NCBI RefSeq assembly: GCF_009763255.1
Contig: NZ_WSJB01000028.1
Location: forward strand, 62,001-126,000
Reading direction: 5' to 3'
Length of the DNA stretch: 64,000 nt
Source of the DNA: Bordetella sp. 02P26C-1
GTDB lineage: Bacteria; Pseudomonadota; Gammaproteobacteria; Burkholderiales; Burkholderiaceae_B
Made by a program: the position numbers and the translations under genes
Shown: positions 47,335-54,204 of the stretch, one piece after another
Layout of the letters: each line of letters starts with the position of its first letter
Position numbering within the stretch: position 1 is the first letter of the stretch
The notes under the pieces: generated by a model
What the model was told of the DNA's origin: nothing
The model's input: the letters and a program-made list of their open reading frames with translations, nothing else
Databases searched by the model: none

Positions 47335-47961
47335 ATGACGTCATCGCCTTCTTCCTCCGCCGTCTCGCCCCGTCTCTACCTCGCATCCGCGAGTCCGCGC
47401 CGGCGTGAACTGCTGACACAGATAGGCTTGGCGCATACCGTGCTGCAAGTGCCCGCGCCGCCGGGCGAAGACGAACCGCAATTGGCGGGTGAAAGCGCCG
47501 CCAATTATGTCTGCCGTACCGCGCGCGAAAAAGCCGAACGCGGCGTGCAATGGTTGCTATCGCAACAATTGCCCGAGCTGCCGATCCTCGCCGCCGACAC
47601 CACGGTGATCCTGCGTGGCGATGTTCTGGGCAAACCCGTGGACCGCGCTCATGCGGTCGCGATGTTGAGCCGCCTCAGTGGCACGACTCACCACGTGCAC
47701 ACCGCCGTCGTCGTGGCTCATCGTGGTGAACTCCTTACCGAAGTCTCCATTTCCGAGGTTCGTTTCCGTGTACTGAGCGAGGAGGACGTCGCCCGCTATT
47801 GCGACAGCGACGAACCTTACGGCAAAGCCGGTGCTTATGGCATACAAGGGCTGGCCGCCACGTTCATCGAGCACCTCTCGGGCAGCTATACCGGCGTCAT
47901 GGGGTTACCATTGTTCGAAACGGCCACGCTGCTGCGCCGGGTGGGCATCGCACTACCCTGA
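47335..47961 (+). CDS. maf: Maf-family nucleoside triphosphate pyrophosphatase (dTTP/UTP type)
   Basis: The 208-residue product has the Maf motif LYLASASPRRRELLTQIG (14-31), ILAADTTVILRGDVLGKP and the C-terminal YGIQGLAATFIEHLSGSYTGVMGLPL. It hydrolyses dTTP, UTP or modified nucleotides. It is the last gene of the yebC-to-maf string. In many Burkholderiales maf is followed by rng; here it meets an unrelated block on the other strand. Confidence 0.94.
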   Translation: MTSSPSSSAVSPRLYLASASPRRRELLTQIGLAHTVLQVPAPPGEDEPQLAGESAANYVCRTAREKAERGVQWLLSQQLPELPILAADTTVILRGDVLGKPVDRAHAVAMLSRLSGTTHHVHTAVVVAHRGELLTEVSISEVRFRVLSEEDVARYCDSDEPYGKAGAYGIQGLAATFIEHLSGSYTGVMGLPLFETATLLRRVGIALP

Positions 47962-48035
47962 CTGCGAAAATCCGGCGATTCCAAGATGATGCACGCCGTG
48001 GCCCCAGCGGCGAACACCCGATTGCAGACCCCCTA

Positions 48036-48761
48036 TCAGACCGCGGCCGGCGGAATCGGTATCTCAGGGGCCGGCAAGGATTCCAGGCTGCCCGGCCGCT
48101 CGCGGTCCGGCGTCCTCGCAGGCTCATCCGCTGGCTTGTTAGCGAGTTCGTGCGTGCCCTCCGCTGCCGCGTGACGATGCTTGGCTGATTCCTCGGCGAC
48201 CTTCATATAAGTACTGATCAAGGCATAAGCCGCATTAGCGCCCAGCACAATTGCCAGCGCTACGGGGTGGCCCGTCAGCGCGACCGTGGCTGCGAGCTTG
48301 GCACCGGTGAGTATGGCGCCGGGAACATCGCCTGCCCGCACTTGCTTGGCAAACGTCACCAAGGAAACTGCAACACCCACCACTCCGCTGAACTCGGCAA
48401 GGCCTAAGCCCACGCCCGCCGCAACGTTGAGTACCTGGTCAAGCGACACCAACGCTTTGAGACCACTCGTGAGCATGGCCGCGCCGTCAAGACTGAAAAA
48501 GCCTTCCTTCATGCACGTATGCAAAGCAGAAACCGCTGAAAGGAAACTCAGTGTCCCTACGGTTGTGGTAGAGGCGAAGTCGGCGATGCTGAGAAACGCG
48601 TCCTCGGCGGTGTGGAGGACCGACGCTATCTCGACCGCGGTAACGGCCGCATGTATCCAAACCTCGACGCATTCAAACGCTTCCTTTACGCTACTGACCG
48701 GGGGTGCAATCGATGCCAGCGCTTCGGCGGAAAAGGGCAGAGAAAAAGGGGTGATCTGCAT
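48036..48761 (-). CDS. Hydrophobic probable type III secretion substrate, paralogue B
   Basis: A 241-residue protein of unknown function, starting 5 bases after a CesT-like chaperone gene. Residues 1-80 are variable; about 81-182 is a hydrophobic core (GFFSLDG, LTSG, ALVSLD, VAAGVGLGLAEFSGV, GDVPGA, LTGAKL, VALTGHPVAL, GANAAY) with at least two membrane-helix-length segments. Residues 185-241 are hydrophilic and Pro/Glu-rich. By hand alignment 73 of 99 core positions match the paralogue at 50581-51330, while both ends differ. No classical signal peptide is seen. Chaperone pairing and an hrp-box-like promoter suggest a secreted translocator or membrane-inserting effector; this is inference. 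Confidence 0.6.
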   Translation of the reverse strand: MQITPFSLPFSAEALASIAPPVSSVKEAFECVEVWIHAAVTAVEIASVLHTAEDAFLSIADFASTTTVGTLSFLSAVSALHTCMKEGFFSLDGAAMLTSGLKALVSLDQVLNVAAGVGLGLAEFSGVVGVAVSLVTFAKQVRAGDVPGAILTGAKLAATVALTGHPVALAIVLGANAAYALISTYMKVAEESAKHRHAAAEGTHELANKPADEPARTPDRERPGSLESLPAPEIPIPPAAV

Positions 48762-48766
48762 GGTTA

Positions 48767-49258
48767 TCAGGCCTTGGGCGTTAGGTCATAACCGGAATCG
48801 GGCTGCGCACCTTCATCTGGAGCCGGCAACAGTAACTTTTCGATCTCATCCGCAGCGAACGCCTTCGCCAGCACATCGACGTGCTGACAAAAAGCGACGA
48901 ACATCGCGCCAAAAGCCTCGCCCGTCCAGCCTTCATCACGCGGCATCCACATGAGACGAAAACGGATCTCACGAGTGCTTGGATCCATGCCCACAAACCC
49001 CATTCCAGTGAGGTTCGCGCTGATATTGAGCGCCAGTAACTCGCATAGCGTGCGCGCACTGGTCTTCTCATCGGCAACGCCAATGACGGCGGTGAACACC
49101 AGTGCCGGCAAACCAGGCATTGGCGTGACGCCAAATAAGGTTCCTCCCTTGGTCTTCAACATCAAGCCGCGATCATTCGCGAGCATGATGGGAACACCCA
49201 TGGCTTCTTCCAGGCCATGGCCCCATTCGCGTAGCTTTATCACTGAATCTATGCTCAT
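48767..49258 (-). CDS. CesT-like type III secretion chaperone, paralogue B
   Basis: A 163-residue acidic protein with the order of elements typical of class I (CesT/SycE-type) chaperones. There is an N-terminal helix LREWGHGLEEAMGVPIML (9-26), beta strands with GLMLKTKGGTLFGVTPMPGL, the helix ARTLCELLALNISANLTGMG (68-87), a strand TREIRFRLMWMPRDEG, and a C-terminal helix EAFGAMFVAFCQHVDVLAKA. The LL-ALN---NLTGMGF--MD pattern is close to the CesT consensus. It overlaps nothing but is 5 bases from the hydrophobic partner gene, which it presumably binds and keeps soluble for secretion. Confidence 0.7.
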   Translation of the reverse strand: MSIDSVIKLREWGHGLEEAMGVPIMLANDRGLMLKTKGGTLFGVTPMPGLPALVFTAVIGVADEKTSARTLCELLALNISANLTGMGFVGMDPSTREIRFRLMWMPRDEGWTGEAFGAMFVAFCQHVDVLAKAFAADEIEKLLLPAPDEGAQPDSGYDLTPKA

Positions 49259-49286
49259 CTTCGCTTCCCAAAAATGGATCGAAGAC

Positions 49287-49314
49287 TTGGTAACCCTAGA
49301 TTTCTCTCAGTTCC
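49287..49314 (-). promoter_or_regulatory. hrp-box-like promoter of cassette B
   Basis: On the minus strand GGAACT (49309-49314) is followed after 15 bases by TTACCAA (49287-49293), 28 bases before the chaperone start codon. It fits the pattern GGAACC-N15/16-CCACNNA bound by HrpL-type ECF sigma factors, with mismatches at one base in the first half and two in the second. Cassette A has the same element with the same spacing. Confidence 0.55.
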
Positions 49315-49326
49315 CAGAGTGACAAA

Positions 49327-49365
49327 CAAAAACGCCCGACGAGGGGATCGTCGGGCGTTTTTTTG
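49327..49365. terminator. Bidirectional terminator after bug1
   Basis: A 12-base stem AACGCCCGACGA/TCGTCGGGCGTT with a 5-base loop is flanked by an A-tract and a T-tract. It lies between the bug1 stop and the cassette B promoter, so the cassette must use its own promoter. Confidence 0.9.
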
Positions 49366-49461
49366 ATGAATCGGTGACTGCGTGCGAGTCGATTCGTTGC
49401 GATAGCAGTGGCCTGCCGCCCGGCTAAGCACAGCGCCGGGTCACGAGGTCAGGTGGGCGGG

Positions 49462-50448
49462 TTATTCCTTCTTCGCGCCGGAAATGCGCACCAATTCCGC
49501 GGCTTCGCCCATGCCTTTTTGCACCATATCCCAGTAGGCATCGATCGAGATCGGCTCGGCCGGCACGGAGCCCGCAGCGATGAATTTTTCACGCAGTTCC
49601 GGGCTTTGCAGTGCCTTCGCCAGCGCTTCGTTCAGCTTGATCAGGATAGGCCGGGGCGTGCCGGCCGGGGCTACCAAGCCATACGCGGAATCCATGTAAA
49701 AGCCTGGTACACCGGCCTCATCAAAGGTCGGCACTTCGGGCAAGGCGTCGATACGCGCCTTTGACGTGATCGCCAGCGGGCGTACCTTGCCGGAAGCGAT
49801 CGGAGCCATGGCGCCCGTCGTAATGATCATATCGACACGGCCCGCCATCACGTCCGTCAGCGCGGGCGCGGTGCTTTTGAACGGCACGTGCAAGATGTCG
49901 ATGCCCGTACGGGTCTTGAAGCTTGCACCCGCCAGATGCTGTGACGAACCAACGCCACCAGAGGCATACGTCAACTTACCCGGGTTCGCCTTGGCGTGGT
50001 CGACGTAATCCTTCACTGATTTAAACGGGGAGTCCGCCGGCACCAGCATCGTCGAAGGCGAGGTATTGATCAACCCCACCGGCGCGAAGTCCTTGATCGG
50101 GTCATAGCCGATGTTGTCGTAAAGCGCCGAATTCAGCCCGTGCGAGGCCACGGTGGACAACATGATCGTGTAGCCATCCGGGTTGGCGCGCGCAGCCGCG
50201 ACCGAGCCGATATTGCCACCGGCACCGGCCTTGTTGTCGACCACGATCGATTGCCCGAGATGCTTACTCATCTCTGCCGCGACCATGCGCGCCACGCCAT
50301 CGGCTGGACCACCCGCTGCCCAGCCCACAATCATGTTGATCGGTGCGGCCGGATAGTTGTCGACCGGTGCTGCGTGCGCTCCTGCAGCAGATAAACCAAG
50401 AGAAAGAGCCAGTACGAGTTCTTTATAACGGCGCAACTTCGAGAACAT
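49462..50448 (-). CDS. Bug-family tripartite tricarboxylate receptor (TctC-like) solute-binding protein
   Basis: A 328-residue periplasmic protein from the ATG at 50448, which gives a clean signal peptide (LVLALSLGLSAAGAHA) ending near residue 27; a start 14 codons upstream is possible. Bug signatures are YPAAPINMIVGWAAGGPADG, GQSIVVDNKAGAGGNIGS and KVRPLAITSKARIDALPEVP. Bug proteins bind carboxylates or amino acids; no TctAB membrane genes are nearby, as is common in Bordetella. It lies between the two chaperone cassettes and is only distantly similar to the Bug protein at 52049-53017. Confidence 0.92.
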   Translation of the reverse strand: MFSKLRRYKELVLALSLGLSAAGAHAAPVDNYPAAPINMIVGWAAGGPADGVARMVAAEMSKHLGQSIVVDNKAGAGGNIGSVAAARANPDGYTIMLSTVASHGLNSALYDNIGYDPIKDFAPVGLINTSPSTMLVPADSPFKSVKDYVDHAKANPGKLTYASGGVGSSQHLAGASFKTRTGIDILHVPFKSTAPALTDVMAGRVDMIITTGAMAPIASGKVRPLAITSKARIDALPEVPTFDEAGVPGFYMDSAYGLVAPAGTPRPILIKLNEALAKALQSPELREKFIAAGSVPAEPISIDAYWDMVQKGMGEAAELVRISGAKKE

Positions 50449-50580
50449 GGGAACGATTCCACTCTGAAAAAATGATGGGAACGTTAACATAGCTCATGAA
50501 TCAGCGACGCAGACCAATTCGCTTTGGTTGCGCCGCGACTTCGCCTTGCTTCGTTGTAAAAGACTCACGTTGACCGAGGA

Positions 50581-51330
50581 TCAAATCCCTGCCGCGGGTA
50601 ACGCGGTAAAGAAGTTCGGCAAATCCCAGCCCTCGTCGAATGCCTTGGACACGGACGACACGTCAGCGTCAGCTTGGTTATCCGAGGCGGTATTGTCGAC
50701 TTGCGTCGCCTCTGTGGCGCCCGTGCCCTGTTTCTCCGCCTGGCCCGCGGCATAGGCCTTATAACTGCAGTACATCGAGTAAACGGCATTGGCCCCGACC
50801 ACAATGCCTAACGCCACGGGGTGCCCCGTTAGAGCGACCAGCGCGACAAGCTTTGCGCCCGTCAAAAGCGCACCGGGCACGTCTCCGTCGCGTACGTACT
50901 TGGCAAACGTCACCCCCGTCACCAGCAAACCGGCCACCCCGCTGAACTCCGCGAGGCCCAGGCCCACACCCGCCGCCACCGTTAGCAGGCCATCGAGCGA
51001 CACCAACGCGCTTGCGCCACTGGTCAGAATGCTCAGGCCTTCCAGACTAAAGAAGCCATGCTCCATGCAGTGACGGAATGCCCCCACCATCGACATCAAA
51101 CTCAAGCCGGCGAACGCAGATTGTTCCGCCATGCCGGTGATACATTGAAGCACTGCGTTGTCGGGATCAAGTACGGACTCTATCGTGATCGCGGCTGCGA
51201 TGGTCGCTATCCAAGGTGCAGCGACCTTCACTGCGTCCCGCACACTGTTCACCGACGGTACCAGCGCGGTCAGCTGTTCGACCGTCGGCGCAAAAGGAAC
51301 CGGCAATGCGTTCAGATACATAGCAATCAA
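50581..51330 (-). CDS. Hydrophobic probable type III secretion substrate, paralogue A
   Basis: A 249-residue protein of unknown function, paralogue of 48036-48761. Hydrophobic segments lie at about 37-60, 72-86, 105-145 and 158-195; the conserved core is about 85-192. The C-terminal 55 residues are hydrophilic (Ala/Asp/Gln-rich, then DEGWDLPNFFTALPAAGI) and unlike those of the paralogue. Its ATG overlaps the chaperone stop by 4 bases, so translation is coupled. The N-terminus (MIAMYLNALPVPFAPTVEQL) lacks the basic start of a Sec signal. A T3SS translocator or membrane-targeted effector is the best guess; the family is not recognised. Confidence 0.6.
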   Translation of the reverse strand: MIAMYLNALPVPFAPTVEQLTALVPSVNSVRDAVKVAAPWIATIAAAITIESVLDPDNAVLQCITGMAEQSAFAGLSLMSMVGAFRHCMEHGFFSLEGLSILTSGASALVSLDGLLTVAAGVGLGLAEFSGVAGLLVTGVTFAKYVRDGDVPGALLTGAKLVALVALTGHPVALGIVVGANAVYSMYCSYKAYAAGQAEKQGTGATEATQVDNTASDNQADADVSSVSKAFDEGWDLPNFFTALPAAGI

Positions 51331-51821
51331 GCCATATTGGTAAAGTTTGGATTCAACGGCTGTTCCCGTGATCCCCCCGCCGGCGCCACGGCGGCAAGCT
51401 TCTCAAGCTCGCCGTTAGCCAGTGCTTTTGCCAGCTGATCGACATGTTCTGAAAACGCCGCGAGCACAGCGGCGAAGGCCTGTTCGGTCCATCCTTCATC
51501 ACGAGGCATCCACATCAGGCGATAGAGGATCTCGCGTGTCGCAGCGTCCAACCCGACGTATCCCATGGCTGACAAGGTAGCGTTGAGGTTGATCGCCAAT
51601 AAACTACAGAGCGTCTGCGTGCTCGTGTGTTCATTCGCCACACCGATGACGCCTGTAAACACTAATCCAGGCAGACCCGGCACTGGCGCGACGCCGAACA
51701 GATTGCCACCCTTGGTCTTTAGCATCATGCCGCGGTCATCAGCGGTCATGACGGAGATACCCAGCGCCTCCTCTAAGCTGCGCCCCCAATCCCGTAATTG
51801 CTTGGCCGAATCTATGGTCAT
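51327..51821 (-). CDS. CesT-like type III secretion chaperone, paralogue A
   Basis: A 164-residue protein similar along its whole length to that at 48767-49258: IDS---LR-WG--LEEA-G, RG-MLKTKGG-LFGV-P-PGLP-LVFT-VIGVA, and LMWMPRDEGWT are shared. It has the CesT element order (helix, strands, helix TLCSLLAINLNATLSAMGYV, strand, C-terminal helix). GAGGA precedes the ATG by 7 bases. The C-terminal 20 residues differ from the paralogue. It overlaps the start of its hydrophobic partner by 4 bases, typical of chaperone-substrate pairs. Confidence 0.7.
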   Translation of the reverse strand: MTIDSAKQLRDWGRSLEEALGISVMTADDRGMMLKTKGGNLFGVAPVPGLPGLVFTGVIGVANEHTSTQTLCSLLAINLNATLSAMGYVGLDAATREILYRLMWMPRDEGWTEQAFAAVLAAFSEHVDQLAKALANGELEKLAAVAPAGGSREQPLNPNFTNMA

Positions 51822-51852
51822 TCTTCAGTCCTCAAAAAATCGGATTGAAGGC

Positions 51853-51880
51853 TGAGTAACGCATGATTTCAGTTGGTTCC
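51853..51880 (-). promoter_or_regulatory. hrp-box-like promoter of cassette A
   Basis: On the minus strand GGAACC (51875-51880) is followed after 15 bases by TTACTCA (51853-51859), 31 bases before the chaperone ATG. The first half is a perfect hrp-box half; the second has ACTCA of CCACTCA. The aligned leader also shares CTTC-ATCC and a TTTTTGRGGA-like stretch with cassette B. Confidence 0.6.
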
Positions 51881-51970
51881 GAATAACGTGTGTCGCGGAA
51901 CATGCATGTCTGTCTGCGCCCCGCCATCGAAAGCCAGGTAAAGATCCCCTCAAGGGTGTGCTTCCCGCAC

Positions 51971-52004
51971 AAAAAAAAGCCCGACGAAATTGCATTCGTC
52001 GGGC
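51971..52004 (-). terminator. Rho-independent terminator after bug2
   Basis: A 10-base stem GCCCGACGAA/TTCGTCGGGC with a 6-base loop is followed on the minus strand by eight T. It lies 45 bases past the bug2 stop and isolates cassette A from bug2 transcription. Its stem shares GCCCGACGA with the terminator at 49327. Confidence 0.92.
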
Positions 52005-52048
52005 GTTGCTCGCTTCTCATCGCCGCTCTTGCGGCGCGCGCACTGGCG

Positions 52049-53017
52049 TTACATGGGCTGCAGATCAATTTCCTTGGCGATCTTGCCAAAGGTTTGCAGA
52101 TCCGCCTTGACCCGCTCGGTGGTCTCAGCGGGCGTGGACGCCTTCGGGATCATCGCCACGTCTAACAGTCGCTGTTGCATTTCTGGCTTGGCGAAGGCTT
52201 CGGCCACGGCTTGTTGAATTTTCGCCACCACGGCCTCTGGCGTACCGTGCGGAGCGGCCAGACCAAACCACGCGACAGATTGGAACCCGGGTAGGCCAGC
52301 TTCCGCTGCGGTGGGCACGTCCGGCAGCGCCGCAACGCGTTCCGGCGCGGTCACAAACAACGGGCGCACTTTGCCCGATTTAATAAATGGCGTCTGCACG
52401 CCCGTGTTATCGAGCACGGCATCGATATGACCGCCCAGCAAATCATTCATCGCGGGGCTGCTGCCTTTATAGGGAACGATGTTGAGCTGCACATCCGCCG
52501 CGCGTCCGATCATCATTTGCGTCAGATGCTGCTGCGTGCCCATGCCCGCATTGCCAAAGCGAATGGCATTGGGGTTGGCGCGTGCATAGTCGACGAATTC
52601 CTTGAGGTTCTTGGTCGGGAACTCGTTGTTGGTGACGACAACAAACGGCAAGTCCACCAACACCGTTACCTGTTCGAAATCCTCTAGCGGCCTGTAGCGC
52701 AACTTGTACACATAGGGATTCACCGCCATGGTGCCGCTGGCCGTCACCAACAGCGTATAACCGTCGGGCTTGGCGCGAGCCACATATTCGGTACCCAGCA
52801 CGCCGCCCGCGCCCGGCTTGGACTCAACGATCACGGACTGGCCGAGTTTGTCCTGGATGGCTTGGGCTGCCAGTCGCGCCAGCAAGTCGGCCGAGCCGCC
52901 CGTGGCATACGGCAGAACAATGGTGATTGGCTTGGTAGGATAGTCTTCTGCCGCGGCGGCTGACAGACTCAATGCCGCCATGCAGGCAGCGAACATCACT
53001 TTCAGTTTTTTGACCAT
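52049..53017 (-). CDS. Bug-family tripartite tricarboxylate receptor solute-binding protein
   Basis: A 322-residue periplasmic binding protein with a signal peptide (VMFAACMAALSLSAAAAED, cleavage near 23). Bug motifs are DYPTKPITIVLPYATGGSAD, GQSVIVESKPGAGGVLGTEY and VRPLFVTAPERVAALPDVPT. It is divergent from the LysR gene, and a T-N11-A box lies between them, so this protein probably delivers the substrate of the hyu cluster. The ligand is unknown; carboxylates or cyclic amides are plausible. Confidence 0.93.
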   Translation of the reverse strand: MVKKLKVMFAACMAALSLSAAAAEDYPTKPITIVLPYATGGSADLLARLAAQAIQDKLGQSVIVESKPGAGGVLGTEYVARAKPDGYTLLVTASGTMAVNPYVYKLRYRPLEDFEQVTVLVDLPFVVVTNNEFPTKNLKEFVDYARANPNAIRFGNAGMGTQQHLTQMMIGRAADVQLNIVPYKGSSPAMNDLLGGHIDAVLDNTGVQTPFIKSGKVRPLFVTAPERVAALPDVPTAAEAGLPGFQSVAWFGLAAPHGTPEAVVAKIQQAVAEAFAKPEMQQRLLDVAMIPKASTPAETTERVKADLQTFGKIAKEIDLQPM

Positions 53018-53089
53018 GGACCCATTCCCCTGAATTTACGGGCAACTTCAAAACGCTCGTAAGCTTAAGGCTGGTTGCGTCATCAAGAC

Positions 53090-53102
53090 TAATCAACAAT
53101 TA
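53090..53102. promoter_or_regulatory. LysR-type T-N11-A box in bug2-lysR divergent promoter
   Basis: TAATC-AAC-AATTA forms a T-N11-A element with partial dyad symmetry, 39 bases before the LysR start. It closely matches the box upstream of hyuA (54117-54129). Confidence 0.5.
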
Positions 53103-53140
53103 AAATAAAACATCATCACGGAAATTGATAACGGTCCGAC

Positions 53141-54097
53141 ATGCTGGGCGCCATAGACTTAAACCTGCTGCGTATCTTCAACGCCATCATGACAGAGCGT
53201 AATGTCACGCGCGCGGCCGCCGCCCTGCATATGACGCAGCCGGCCGTGAGCAACGCCATCAACCGGCTGCGCTTGACGCTCAAGGATCCGCTATTCGTCA
53301 AGGTTCCCGGCGGCGTGCTGCCGACGCAACGCGCCGAATTGCTGTGGCCTCCGATCCGCGACGCCCTGGCCCGCATCGCCGACACACTCGAGAGAAACGA
53401 TTTCGAACCGGCGCGCTCGGAAGCGGTGTTTCGCTTGTCGATGTCGGATTATGTAGCCGATCAGGTCATACGCCCACTCTTTGTCCAACAACAGACCGTC
53501 GCCCCGAATATCCGCATTCACCTGCATCCCTATTCCCTGGATAACGCCGGACAGATGCTGGAAAAAGGCGAAGTCGATATGGCCGCCGGCGTCTATTCCA
53601 ACCTGGGCTCTTCGCTGCGCACCTTGCCGCTGGAGACGCTTACCTATGTGTGCGCGATGCGCAAGGGTCATCCCCTGCTGTCGCAGTCCCGACTGACCTT
53701 GGATAATTTTCTGCGCGCCCGACATCTGATGGTGAGCCTCTTGGGCGTCTCGTCGCTGGTCGATCACGAGCTTGCCGCGCATGGCTATCGCCGTAATGTG
53801 GTGTTGACCGTTAACCAGTTCTCGCTCGCGCCCCGGCTGCTTGCCGAAACCGATCTGATCTGCGTGCTACCGCACAACGCGGTGCGCAATAGCCCTTACA
53901 ACCACTTGCTGGAAGCGGTAGAAGCCCCCTTTCCTTTTGCGCCGCGCACGGTCAACCTGATCTGGCACGAACGCTCGGACGATATTCCGGCGCACCGCTG
54001 GTTGCGCGAGGAAATACTGACCGTTTGTCAGGCGCAGGGCATGCAATTCGAGCAGACGAAAAAACCGCAGCCCCCAGGCCTCGACAGTCATTCATAA
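53141..54097 (+). CDS. LysR-family transcriptional regulator
   Basis: The 318-residue product has the N-terminal helix-turn-helix DLNLLRIFNAIMTERNVTRAA (5-25) and QPAVSNAINRLRLTLKDPLFV. The effector domain spans about 90-300, in the NahR/NodD-like style (LRTLPLETLTYVCAMRKGHPL). It lies between bug2 (divergent) and hyuA (same strand, about 108 bases), and matching T-N11-A boxes occur in both promoter regions. It most likely activates the catabolic cluster in response to its substrate. Confidence 0.93.
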   Translation: MLGAIDLNLLRIFNAIMTERNVTRAAAALHMTQPAVSNAINRLRLTLKDPLFVKVPGGVLPTQRAELLWPPIRDALARIADTLERNDFEPARSEAVFRLSMSDYVADQVIRPLFVQQQTVAPNIRIHLHPYSLDNAGQMLEKGEVDMAAGVYSNLGSSLRTLPLETLTYVCAMRKGHPLLSQSRLTLDNFLRARHLMVSLLGVSSLVDHELAAHGYRRNVVLTVNQFSLAPRLLAETDLICVLPHNAVRNSPYNHLLEAVEAPFPFAPRTVNLIWHERSDDIPAHRWLREEILTVCQAQGMQFEQTKKPQPPGLDSHS

Positions 54098-54116
54098 CAG
54101 TGATGACGAATAATAC

Positions 54117-54129
54117 TAATCTTTGATTA
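54117..54129. promoter_or_regulatory. LysR-type T-N11-A box upstream of hyuA
   Basis: TAATC-TTT-GATTA is a perfect dyad inside CTAATC-TTT-GATTAG (54116-54130), 75 bases before the chosen hyuA start. The T-N11-A form and shared half-site link it to the box at 53090. Confidence 0.6.
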
Positions 54130-54204
54130 GACCGAATGACGGGGCATCGATAGCATTCCGGAATCTTGATGGCGCATGTCGCGCCGGTATTCCTGGAGAT
54201 ACGC

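Noticed and set aside
48767-51821. Chaperones as EagR/DUF1795 type VI secretion adaptors for a membrane effector
   Set aside because: Their order of elements fits CesT much better and there is no PAAR, Rhs or VgrG gene nearby; the hrp-box-like promoters also favour type III.
49462-53017. The two Bug-chaperone-hydrophobic triples as one recent tandem duplication
   Set aside because: The chaperones and hydrophobic cores are close, but the Bug proteins are only distantly similar, so they are not products of the same recent event.
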